Assembly: GCA_033762625.1 (NCBI GenBank)
Contig: JANRLI010000025.1
Location: 1-64,000, forward strand
Source: Alphaproteobacteria bacterium
GTDB taxonomy: Bacteria; Pseudomonadota; Alphaproteobacteria; UBA9219; RGZA01
Direction of reading: 5' to 3'
Length of the DNA stretch: 64,000 nucleotides
This document shows, piece by piece, positions 55,606 to 63,184 of this stretch. Below the pieces are notes generated by a model, which worked only from the letters and a program-made list of their open reading frames with translations, had not been told where the DNA came from and searched no databases. Numbering within the stretch: the first letter of the stretch is position 1; the number at the start of each line of letters is the position of its first letter. The position numbers and the translations under genes were made by a program.

Positions 55606-55905
55606 ACAACTCTCCTCAGCCTGACCACACAGTTTAATGCGTTTTCAGTTCATAAACATGCGCCGCATATACCCCGCTAAAGCGGGTAAACATGCCGTGC
55701 CACATTTTAAATTTTAAATGAGTAGGGTTATTCCGTCACTGGTGGTTGTTGGTGTTAGCGTCACGAAATCTATATGATAAAAATGAATCGTCCAGTGAAT
55801 AATTTTACTTTCGTATCAATTTATCATATCGACTCTTTATGCAAATCATCTTACATTCTTAGGCTTCGTTCTTGTTTAATCACGCTTGATGATCACGAAC
55901 GTCTG

Positions 55906-55954
55906 CCCGCAGTAGGGTTGGTGTTAGCAAAATTCTGGCACTGCTGCGGGTTTT
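55906..55954 (+). terminator. Invariant core hairpin, copy B, with plus-strand U-run
   Basis: CCCGCAG (55906-55912) pairs with CTGCGGG (55944-55950), followed by four T on the plus strand. The 46 bases from 55906 are identical to copies A and C. The shorter T-run makes termination weaker than in copy A. Confidence 0.35.
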
Positions 55955-55979
55955 AATCCCACCATACATAATCAAAAAA

Positions 55980-56825
55980 TTACAACGCAGCACGGGCTTG
56001 AATTTGCATGGTTGCGCGCGTGCCACGTCCATGCAATTGCGTTTTAATATGCATGCCAAGCGCCGAAACATCCTGCTGTACAACGAAGCGATCCAATTGC
56101 GCATCCGTCATTTGCGGTATTAATATCGCGCGCTTTGTTGTGGGAATATAATAACACAGACCATCATATATTTCGCCTGCTGCCAATGCGCTGCGTGCAC
56201 CTGGCGGGCTATCTTCCAGTGCCACAACGCACGCACCTTCCAGATTATATCCATTACGCCGCAACACATCGCAGGCAATTTCATATCCCATCAAATACGG
56301 CTTGGGGTGTGGCTTACGGAATGGGATTTCAACATCATCGGCATTCACCAATCCATCGACCACTAATCCTTCGGCTTCTACTATTTTCAGATTTGCTCGT
56401 GCTTCCGTTCCTGCGCCATTGGTTACGGCAACCGCTGAAAAACCGATATTATTGGCCTTGCAGTGTTCACGCAGGGCCAGCACGGTTTCAATCACATCGC
56501 AGCGCGGGATCACACCGTCATGATTGCTCGTCACCCGATCCACAATTTCTTTTCGAAAAGTTTGTACATCTACCGGAGCATCAGGGATTTTTGATTTAAG
56601 ATAATAGTAATTTACTTCCCATGATGCGCCAAACAGCATGGTTGTTGCCACTTCCATCGCCCCATCCTTGTTCGGCATCGCAAATGTCTTGGGTTCAAAA
56701 AACTCGTGTGGTTCAAAGTGCAGACCATATTTTGCATACTGGGCAGTCATGGCATAACTTAAATGCTTGTCGGTATCAACCAGCGTGCCATCAATATCAA
56801 TCAACAGGATAAGCGATTTGCTCAT
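55980..56825 (-). CDS. HAD-superfamily phosphatase, last gene of operon C
   Basis: A 281-residue HAD hydrolase of subfamily I. The nucleophile motif is LIDIDGTLVDTDK (D10 nucleophile, D12), motif II is AVTNGAG, motif III Lys is in PFRKPHPKPYLMG, and motif IV is VALEDSPPGARSALAAG. A helical cap follows the first motif. The substrate is unknown; subfamily I members often act on sugar phosphates or nucleotides. It overlaps the metallophosphoesterase gene by 4 bases (ATGA). The last 50 residues are an extra tail. Confidence 0.88.
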   Translation of the reverse strand: MSKSLILLIDIDGTLVDTDKHLSYAMTAQYAKYGLHFEPHEFFEPKTFAMPNKDGAMEVATTMLFGASWEVNYYYLKSKIPDAPVDVQTFRKEIVDRVTSNHDGVIPRCDVIETVLALREHCKANNIGFSAVAVTNGAGTEARANLKIVEAEGLVVDGLVNADDVEIPFRKPHPKPYLMGYEIACDVLRRNGYNLEGACVVALEDSPPGARSALAAGEIYDGLCYYIPTTKRAILIPQMTDAQLDRFVVQQDVSALGMHIKTQLHGRGTRATMQIQARAAL

Positions 56826-58078
56826 AATGTAACTCCTGCATTCACCGCCGGCATACTCCAGCCAACATCGGGGCGCGGCGGGCGTTCTTTGGGTATGGGC
56901 GATAAATCACTGCGGTTTTTAAATATCTGCACACGTTCCGGCGTTACCGGATGCGGGTGTATCCCTAACTCGCGGTTGACAGTCATAATCTGCCATGACC
57001 CGTCAAGGTGCTCGACGGCAGCGGTGCAATGGGCATCATCCACCCAATCGCCGCTATCAATAAATACATAGCCGCGATGGTAAAAAATACCGGGATTATG
57101 AATATGGCCGTGAATACCGCCGCGCAATAATGGGCGCGGCTTTTGGTCAGGATGCGCACGGTTATACTCCACAATAGCTGCATTTTGATTGTCCAGAAAT
57201 TCAGCGTAGCGATCGTAATACTTCGTCATGTCCTTTTTGCCATCCATGCTATTTATATAATCGGTCATGGATGATGCTGTATCAGGAAACCCAAGGTTGC
57301 GTACCAGCGGCGCGACGCCATTGTGATAGACGCATGTTGCCAGCATTCCCAGCGTGCTGGATTTTTTCATCGGATTATCAAATTTATCGCCGTGGCACAC
57401 ATGCATGTGCTCGCCTGTCACGGTTTCATAAATAAATTCTTCCAAAACATCCATATTCCCTAATGACGGGCTTTTGAAATATGCGGTGCGTAATTTCGGG
57501 TCAACCGGCTGGCCGTTTTGCGCTGTAACCAGCGCGGCCGCATCCTCTCCCATCAGGTGCAATTCATTGGTAAAGCCACGAAAAATTTCATCATGGTTCC
57601 CTGGAACAAAAATACCCGGCACTTTGCGCAGAACACGCAACAGCTTTTGCAGGGGAATATTATGCGACTGTCCCCAACGCATCGTCTCGTCATCATAGGG
57701 TTTGAATACTTCCCATTTAACCATCCGCAACGAAACATGCGCTGCAAGCCTTAAAAACTTTAACGCAGTGCGCATATGCGTATCATCTTTGAATATGCGG
57801 CCAAGGTGTTGCGGGCGCGATGCACGGAACAGCCAGTAATCGATAAAATCGCCATTAATCACAATTTTGTTGGCAAGGCGCGCCCGATCCAGAAAAATCG
57901 ATTGCTTATCGGTTTTGCTGTCTGGCCGCCCCAAATGCAAATCCGACATGAAGGCGGTGCGGAATTCATGGATGGGTAAATCGGTGTCCGGCATGTCCAC
58001 GCCGGCAAGCGGTTCCAGTATCCGGTGCAACGTATCAAGTTCGCGGTCAGTCAGCAGTAAAGGCGCAGCGTCATTCAT
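56822..58078 (-). CDS. LpxH-like calcineurin-type metallophosphoesterase
   Basis: A 418-residue phosphoesterase with all the metal motifs: MSDLHLG (D46, H48), INGDFIDYW (D77), VPGNHDE, CHGDKFDN and GGIHGHIHNP. The arrangement resembles UDP-2,3-diacylglucosamine hydrolase (LpxH) and related lipid-phosphate enzymes, though it is about 170 residues longer than LpxH. LpxI is already encoded in the lpx cluster, so a different lipid or nucleotide-sugar substrate is likely. It lies 17 bases after the glycosyltransferase gene in operon C. Confidence 0.88.
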   Translation of the reverse strand: MNDAAPLLLTDRELDTLHRILEPLAGVDMPDTDLPIHEFRTAFMSDLHLGRPDSKTDKQSIFLDRARLANKIVINGDFIDYWLFRASRPQHLGRIFKDDTHMRTALKFLRLAAHVSLRMVKWEVFKPYDDETMRWGQSHNIPLQKLLRVLRKVPGIFVPGNHDEIFRGFTNELHLMGEDAAALVTAQNGQPVDPKLRTAYFKSPSLGNMDVLEEFIYETVTGEHMHVCHGDKFDNPMKKSSTLGMLATCVYHNGVAPLVRNLGFPDTASSMTDYINSMDGKKDMTKYYDRYAEFLDNQNAAIVEYNRAHPDQKPRPLLRGGIHGHIHNPGIFYHRGYVFIDSGDWVDDAHCTAAVEHLDGSWQIMTVNRELGIHPHPVTPERVQIFKNRSDLSPIPKERPPRPDVGWSMPAVNAGVTL

Positions 58079-58095
58079 GGTTTTAAATATTTATT

Positions 58096-59391
58096 TCATA
58101 CAAACGGAGGTTGGGATTGATTGCGCGGCCGGCTTCGAAGCATAGCGCGAAGCCGCGCACCGGGGCGCACGACCATGCGTCCGGGTAAAACTATTGCCTC
58201 AGCTGGTGGAGAAACCGGATTTGCATCCATGATGCTTTCCAGCATTTTTGGAATTTCAAACACTGCGCGATTATTAAGACGGCGTGCGTTGGAACTGTGT
58301 TGGTCAAGCCGCCCGTTATTTAACAGGAACGTCGCGGCGCGCCCGATATGGGCAAAGTTATCGATGGAAACACCCAGCTTGTTTTCTTCCGCCCATATGA
58401 TGTTGTAGCGTTCCTGAATCATCGTGCCACGATTGTTCAAGAGCACCACCGGCAAACCCAAATGCAAGGCCTCGCTCATGCTGCCAGGGCCGGGTTTGCC
58501 AATAAAAAAGTTGGCAAGCCGCATGTAATCGGCAACCTTTTGGGTAAAGCCAATTGCGTGACACCCTTCTATGCCCTGCAAATCTGCCAATAATTGCTTG
58601 TTATGCCCGCACAGCACGATGCTTTGAATGCCCTGCTGCAAAAGCTTTAGCGCGATGCCCTTGGAAACGATCGAACCATTACCGCCGAACATAATCAGCG
58701 CTGTTTTTTTATTGGGGTCTAACCCAATCGCCTGATGGGTCAACGGTTTATTACCGGCATCTTGATAAAACGCGGGCCGCAAAATCATGCCCGATGTTTC
58801 CAAAATACGTTCAGGGCGATAAAAACCCGACATATGCGCTTGCAACGCAGCCTTATGACTGCCAACGATGATGTACTGGTCCTGGTTTTCCATCCAGAAA
58901 TGCGGTGGGCTATCCGCGATATCCGTCATGATGGTGACATAAGGCACATCTTTATGCACGTCACGCAGTGCATCGAACATCACCTTGTTAAAATTCGGAA
59001 CCACGGAAACAATCAAATCGGGTTTTGATTGCACGAAATGCGCGCGCAGCACTTTTTTCATCGGCGCTGCATTCATGCGTATGCCGCGCTGTAATGCGCG
59101 AAGGAATGGCCGCGAGCCATAGGTCCAGCCGCGTTTAATCGCCGCATTATAAATGGTTTCGGCCTGAACGCCCGTCACCTGATAGACAGGGTCGGCTTTT
59201 TTCAAAAGCTCCTGTAAATTAACTAGCTCAATATCCCAACCGGGATAGCTTGCCTTTGCGCTTTGGATAAGCGCTTCGGCTGCGCTACGATGCCCTCCGC
59301 CTGCATCAAAGAAATAGAGCTGAAGCTTACGACGTTTGGACGGCGCATCACTCGGATGCACGTCCTCTGATAAGGCATGTTGCTGGGTCAT
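58096..59391 (-). CDS. MGDG-synthase-like glycosyltransferase, first gene of operon C
   Basis: A 431-residue GT28-type glycolipid synthase. The N-terminal motif FDAGGGHRSAAEALI (GGGHRSA at 31-37) is the acceptor-lipid loop of MGDG synthases and processive diacylglycerol glucosyltransferases. VVPNFNKVMFDALR and TIMTDIADSPPHFW follow, and the donor half has IMFGGNGSIVSKGI and IGKPGPGSMSEALHLGLPVV. It probably transfers a sugar to a membrane lipid. Operon C thus looks like a glycolipid unit with two phosphatases. The ATG is preceded by CCGGAATCCAT within the shared leader. Confidence 0.88.
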   Translation of the reverse strand: MTQQHALSEDVHPSDAPSKRRKLQLYFFDAGGGHRSAAEALIQSAKASYPGWDIELVNLQELLKKADPVYQVTGVQAETIYNAAIKRGWTYGSRPFLRALQRGIRMNAAPMKKVLRAHFVQSKPDLIVSVVPNFNKVMFDALRDVHKDVPYVTIMTDIADSPPHFWMENQDQYIIVGSHKAALQAHMSGFYRPERILETSGMILRPAFYQDAGNKPLTHQAIGLDPNKKTALIMFGGNGSIVSKGIALKLLQQGIQSIVLCGHNKQLLADLQGIEGCHAIGFTQKVADYMRLANFFIGKPGPGSMSEALHLGLPVVLLNNRGTMIQERYNIIWAEENKLGVSIDNFAHIGRAATFLLNNGRLDQHSSNARRLNNRAVFEIPKMLESIMDANPVSPPAEAIVLPGRMVVRPGARLRAMLRSRPRNQSQPPFV

Positions 59392-59414
59392 ATGGATTCC
59401 GGCACTGGATCCAG
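59392..59414 (-). promoter_or_regulatory. Ribosome-binding region of operon C
   Basis: The CCGGAA box and the 5-base spacing to the ATG match operons A and B, but the upstream TCCGG partner is replaced. A different stem is possible here, TGGAT (59413-59409 on minus) with ATCCA (59397-59393), which would leave the box in the loop. Confidence 0.35.
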
Positions 59415-59684
59415 CACACGAAAATCCACATTTCGCTATGAAGCGTTAAAGCACGCGCGTCAAAACCACCCGCAAAAGCGGGCGATCATCGCCGTTCAAA
59501 CATTTCAGAGTAAAAATGGATTCTGTCACTGGATTTGGTTGGTGGTGTTAGCACCGCCAAATCTACGCATCTGGCCTGAATCGTCTAGCTAATTATTTGC
59601 AAATCATAGCGATTTAACCGGATGACTTTTTATGCAAATCAGCGTATGGTTTAAAGCTTCGTTTCTATAAACAGAAACGATCTG

Positions 59685-59730
59685 CCCGCAGTAGGGTTGG
59701 TGTTAGCAAAATTCTGGCACTGCTGCGGGT
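59685..59730 (+). terminator. Invariant core hairpin, copy C, without a clear U-run
   Basis: CCCGCAG (59685-59691) pairs with CTGCGGG (59723-59729). The 46 bases are identical to copies A and B, but the plus-strand tail reads TTCTAAC, so termination would be poor. Conservation of the loop in spite of a decayed tail argues that the core has another role. Confidence 0.3.
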
Positions 59731-59792
59731 TCTAACTTTCCCCCCTTACATACCGTACCGTGTGCGCATCAACGTAATAGGTTGTTTGTGCA

Positions 59793-60146
59793 TCAAACTT
59801 TTTTGACGAATTCCGACTTTAAATACATCGCGCCGATACCATCGATTTTACAGGCAATGTCATGCCCATCCACCGGATCAGCAACAAGGCGGATGTTCTT
59901 GACCTTGGTCCCGCTTTTGACCGTGGAAGATGAACCCTTCACCTTCAAATCCTTGATTAATGCAACGGTATCACCCGTGGTTAGCACATTGCCATTCGCA
60001 TCACGGATTTCGGTATGAGTTGCGGCCTCTGGTTCATGACTAGCTTCCATATTCCATTCATAAGCGCACTCCGGGCATACCAATAACGCGCCATCTTGAT
60101 AGCAATATTCCGATCCGCATTTAGGGCATTTGGTTGGCTCGCTCAT
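59793..60146 (-). CDS. yjdM: Zinc-ribbon alkylphosphonate-type protein YjdM/PhnA
   Basis: A 117-residue protein with an N-terminal zinc ribbon ([21 protein letters not shown]) and the C-terminal PhnA domain ([20 protein letters not shown], then [10 protein letters not shown]). The start is ATG 60146 ([10 protein letters not shown]); a longer reading would run into tRNA-Arg. Despite the PhnA name, its link to phosphonate use is doubtful and the function is unknown. Confidence 0.92.
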   Translation of the reverse strand: MSEPTKCPKCGSEYCYQDGALLVCPECAYEWNMEASHEPEAATHTEIRDANGNVLTTGDTVALIKDLKVKGSSSTVKSGTKVKNIRLVADPVDGHDIACKIDGIGAMYLKSEFVKKV

Positions 60147-60225
60147 ACTGGTCCTGTCTTGCCATAACTCGGAAAACACGTTGGCAAAGCCGGGGTCACA
60201 CGCGAAGAGGCAATGATGTGGTGAA

Positions 60226-60302
60226 TGGTGCACCCGAGAGAATTCGAATCTCTAACCTTCTGATCCGTAGTCAGATGCTCTATCCAGTTGAGCTACGGGT
60301 GC
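60226..60302 (-). tRNA. tRNA-Arg(ACG)
   Basis: A complete cloverleaf on the minus strand with encoded CCA (60228-60226). Acceptor GCACCCG pairs with CGGGTGC, the D-arm reads TAGCTCAACTGGATAGAGC, the anticodon loop is CTACGGA (anticodon ACG), and the T-arm contains GAGATTCGAATCTC. Upstream on minus, TTGCAA (60349-60344) and TAGGTT (60326-60321), 17 bases apart, are a weak promoter candidate. Confidence 0.97.
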
Positions 60303-60417
60303 AACTTTTTAAGAGGCCGCAACCTAATCAAAAAGTTCAGGGTTTGCAAGCCAATAAGTTCCTGTTTTACCGTGGTTTGCCCTAGTAATTCCATATTTGC
60401 TTAATTATATATGTGCC

Positions 60418-61296
60418 ATGTCAAACAAAACAGCCCCGTTTCAATCCTTAACCAAGCAATTAAACCGCCCCGGTTTTCCCATAGCGGCACAAGACCGTTT
60501 GGTTTCGGTTATCATTTCTGTCGCTGATGAAGCGGGTAATATTTTGCCCCTCGCGCAGGAAATTACCACCGTTTTGGAAACCCTGCCTGTTACCAAGAAT
60601 AATTACGAACTTATTTTCGTGGATGATCACAGCGTTGATCCAACCACCGATGAAATTCAGCAAGCGATGCGCCGCTTCCCGCACATCCGTCTCATTTGCC
60701 ATCAGGCACGGTATGGAAAAAGCCAAGGTGTATGGACAGGCCTGCGTCATGCGCGCGGCGAATGGATTATTACCATGGATGGCGACGGTCAAAATGATCC
60801 GGCCGATATTCCACGTCTTCTGACTGTCGCGCTTGAAAGCAATCCGTTTAAAAATGTTCTGGTTTCCGGTGTGCGCGTCAACCGCGCGGCAACAGGTTCC
60901 AAACGCTTTGCCAGCAGATTTGCAAACGGTCTGCGGCGTTTCCTGTTACAAGATGACTGCCCCGATACCGGCTGCGCGTTAAAGGTATTCCGCCGCGATG
61001 CGTATCTTGCGCTTCCCTATTTTGATAATATCCACCGCTATGAACCAACGCTGTTCAAATTGTATGGGCATGATGTGGTTTATATTCCGGTCAATGACCG
61101 CCAGCGCAAGCATGGCACATCGAAATATACCAATTTCAAACGCGCCCTTGATGGGTTGTTTGATTTATTTGGCGTGATGTGGCTTCAGCAACGCTATAAC
61201 GCGCGCAATGAACAAAGCATTGAAATTGTGACGATTGCCGACATCATCAGTGCCGAGGGCGCCAATGCGCCACGCCGCGAGCAAGCCACCCGCTAG
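60418..61296 (+). CDS. Glycosyltransferase family 2 (polyprenyl-phosphate type)
   Basis: A GT-A glycosyltransferase of 292 residues, like dolichol-phosphate mannose synthase or ArnC-type enzymes without the C-terminal membrane domain. Motifs: VSVIISVADEAGNILPL, FVDDHSVDPTTDEI, MDGDGQNDPADI (DXD) and CPDTGCALKVFRRDAY, with RKHGTSKYTNFKRALDGLFD near the end. The start is ATG 60418; an upstream TTG reading adds seven residues. It is followed after 43 bases by the TPR-glycosyltransferase pair. Confidence 0.9.
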   Translation: MSNKTAPFQSLTKQLNRPGFPIAAQDRLVSVIISVADEAGNILPLAQEITTVLETLPVTKNNYELIFVDDHSVDPTTDEIQQAMRRFPHIRLICHQARYGKSQGVWTGLRHARGEWIITMDGDGQNDPADIPRLLTVALESNPFKNVLVSGVRVNRAATGSKRFASRFANGLRRFLLQDDCPDTGCALKVFRRDAYLALPYFDNIHRYEPTLFKLYGHDVVYIPVNDRQRKHGTSKYTNFKRALDGLFDLFGVMWLQQRYNARNEQSIEIVTIADIISAEGANAPRREQATR

Positions 61297-61339
61297 AATC
61301 ACGTTTTCGTGCGGTTAAGCGCGGTGTAGATTCAATTCC

Positions 61340-63184
61340 ATGAATATACTTCAGAGTGCAATGGCCCTTCATCAGGCAGGAATGATGGATGACGCGGAAA
61401 ACGCGTATCGTCTCCTGCTGCATCAAGAACCGCGCAATGCCGATGGCATGGCGTTGCTTGGATCTGTCCTCTCGCACAAGAACCAGCACAGTGATGCCAT
61501 CGCACTGATCAAGCAGGCGCTAACCATCGACCCCAAGGCGCCGCTCTTTCATTTTCATCTGGGCAATGCTTATGAAAAATCAGGCGATATTGTTTCAGCC
61601 GAGGCTTCGTTCACCAAAGCCACCACCTACGCGCCGAAATGGGATGCCGCGCTGTATAATCTTGGCAATGCCCAGCGCAAATTAGGCAAACCCGCTTTTG
61701 CCAAGGAAAGCTATAAGAAAGCTCTGCAGCAATCCCCGCGTCATATTCAATGCCACAATAATCTTGCGCAGGTTTATAGCGAATTAAGCGATTATGCATC
61801 AGCCAAGGCGCAATTGCACATGGCGCTTAAAATGGAACCCGCCAATCTGGAATTATTGTTTACCACGCATGATATCGCGCTCGAACACAACGATTTTCTT
61901 GGCGCGTTCGATGCCGCGCAGCGTATCGCACGTATCAAATTGGGCGTGCCGGATGGCATGGACATTATCGACTATCTGGAAAGCATCCCAAAACTGGATA
62001 CGCGCGACGAACAAACGCGCCATTGTTTAATGGCGGTTGCCGCCAGTTATTTTCTGACCGTTGATTTGAAACGCGCAAGCTATGTATTGCGCCTCATCAA
62101 TCACCATGAGCCCGATTGGGAAGAAGTACAGTTGATGCTTGGCTCTGTTCAGCTCTCGCGCAATCAACCTGAACTCGCAGATTGCTATTATGCTGAAACT
62201 TTTATGATGAACCCTAAGCAGATTGATGCGCCGTGGAACCGCTCTATGGCATTGCTCATCAATGGTAATTTACAAGAAGGGTTCCGTCGTTACGGCTGGC
62301 GCTGGTCGGCGATGGAAAAATATAAACGCATGCGGCTGAATGTGGAACGCTGGGATGGGCAACAACCATCAGGCAAAACCATCGCCGTTCAGGAAGAACA
62401 GGGCTTTGGCGATACCATTCAAATGTTGCGTTTCATGCCCCTTTTAAAAGAGCGCGGCGCAAATGTGCTCGCTTACGTGCGCCCCGAACTTTACGCACTG
62501 CTGGAAGGGTGGGATGGCCCAAGCCAAGTCGTGTCATGGAAAGCCGACAATAAAAATGTGCCGCCGGAGGTGGACTGTGCCTGCGGCGTGATGGATTTGC
62601 CGGGTTATCTTGGTATCACCATGAATAACCTGCCAGCAAACGTGCCCTATATCCCCAACCCCAAAAAGGGTGACCCGAAATATAAGCTGGAGGGTGCTGG
62701 TCTCAAAATCGGTCTCGTCTGGTCGGGCAACCCCGCACATAAACGCAACTTTGCGCGGTCATATCCCTTCGAACTTTTGAAAGATATTACGGCGATGCAA
62801 GGGTTCACATTCTACGGTTTGCAATTCAAGCCGGAGCAAAAAGACGTGCAGCTGATGAAACAATACGGCGTCACCAATCTTGCACAGAAAATCAACACCT
62901 TGGCAGATAGTGCTGCGACATTGGCTGAACTTGATTTGCTGATTACGGTAGATAGCGCACCGGCGCATTTGGCTGGCGCACTGGGCCTGCCGGTATGGAC
63001 CTTGCTAACCGTCGATGCCGATTGGCGATATTTATTGGGGCGCAGCGACAGCCCATGGTATCCCACCATGCGCCTCTTCCGCCAGACGGTATCAGGCGAT
63101 TGGGCGCCCGTCTTGAAACAGGTTCAGCAATCGCTTCTGGAATTTCAAAATAACCACCAAACAAATAAAGTGAGCGCAGCATGA
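61340..63184 (+). CDS. TPR protein with GT9-like glycosyltransferase domain
   Basis: A 614-residue protein. Residues 1-190 are TPR repeats (for example DAENAYRLLLHQEPRNADGM and WDAALYNLGNAQRKLGKPAF), then a helical spacer. The C-terminal glycosyltransferase domain (about 340-600) has EEQGFGDTIQMLRFMP, KIGLVWSGNPAHKRN and VDSAPAHLAGALGLPVW, as in ADP-heptose transferase-like enzymes. This TPR-GT architecture is common in alphaproteobacteria and is thought to modify proteins or surface glycans; the substrate is unknown. It overlaps the next gene by 4 bases. Confidence 0.9.
   Translation: MNILQSAMALHQAGMMDDAENAYRLLLHQEPRNADGMALLGSVLSHKNQHSDAIALIKQALTIDPKAPLFHFHLGNAYEKSGDIVSAEASFTKATTYAPKWDAALYNLGNAQRKLGKPAFAKESYKKALQQSPRHIQCHNNLAQVYSELSDYASAKAQLHMALKMEPANLELLFTTHDIALEHNDFLGAFDAAQRIARIKLGVPDGMDIIDYLESIPKLDTRDEQTRHCLMAVAASYFLTVDLKRASYVLRLINHHEPDWEEVQLMLGSVQLSRNQPELADCYYAETFMMNPKQIDAPWNRSMALLINGNLQEGFRRYGWRWSAMEKYKRMRLNVERWDGQQPSGKTIAVQEEQGFGDTIQMLRFMPLLKERGANVLAYVRPELYALLEGWDGPSQVVSWKADNKNVPPEVDCACGVMDLPGYLGITMNNLPANVPYIPNPKKGDPKYKLEGAGLKIGLVWSGNPAHKRNFARSYPFELLKDITAMQGFTFYGLQFKPEQKDVQLMKQYGVTNLAQKINTLADSAATLAELDLLITVDSAPAHLAGALGLPVWTLLTVDADWRYLLGRSDSPWYPTMRLFRQTVSGDWAPVLKQVQQSLLEFQNNHQTNKVSAA

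Larger units (their letters stand above)
55575..55960. repeat. Shared intergenic element, copy B (upstream of operon B)
   Basis: It fills nearly the whole 405-base gap between the HAD gene and operon B. Order as in copy A: ribosome-binding hairpin (55581-55604), CCCGC-TAAA-GCGGG (55673-55686), module 1 ATTCCGT/ACGAAAT (55730-55769) with GGTGTTAGC at 55751, AT-rich block with TTTCGTATCA (55809-55818) and GACTCTTTATGCAAATCA, CGTTC/GAACG stem (55867-55901), and the invariant core (55906-55951). In module 1 the outer stem keeps pairing only as minus-strand RNA (U-G), whereas the inner stem pairs better as plus-strand RNA. Strand therefore stays open. Confidence 0.85.
59392..59735. repeat. Shared intergenic element, copy C (upstream of operon C)
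   Basis: It lies in the 400-base gap before operon C; the remaining bases to 59792 hold nothing I can name. Order as in A and B: CCGGAA before the ATG, CCCGC-AAAA-GCGGG (59469-59482), module 1, AT-rich block with GAATCGTCTAG and TATGCAAATCA, CGTTTCT/AGAAACG stem (59660-59679), invariant core (59685-59730). Module 1 is the strongest fold of the three: GATTT/AAATC and GGTGGTG-TTAG-CACCGCC (59532-59563). The CGTTTC/GAAACG stem has gained a matching base on both arms relative to A and B, which is good evidence for a selected RNA or DNA hairpin. Confidence 0.85.

Noticed and set aside
43901-59735. A retron or CRISPR interpretation of the three repeated elements
   Set aside because: There is no reverse transcriptase, no cas gene and no short regularly spaced repeat-spacer pattern; only three long copies kilobases apart.
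38434-59740. A prophage
   Set aside because: No integrase, terminase, capsid, portal or tail gene is recognisable; PhoH, Nudix and nuclease genes occur in phages but are not enough.
59793-60233. A longer YjdM/PhnA gene beginning at 60233
   Set aside because: The extra 29 residues have no family similarity and would run into the 3' end of tRNA-Arg; ATG 60146 is the natural start.
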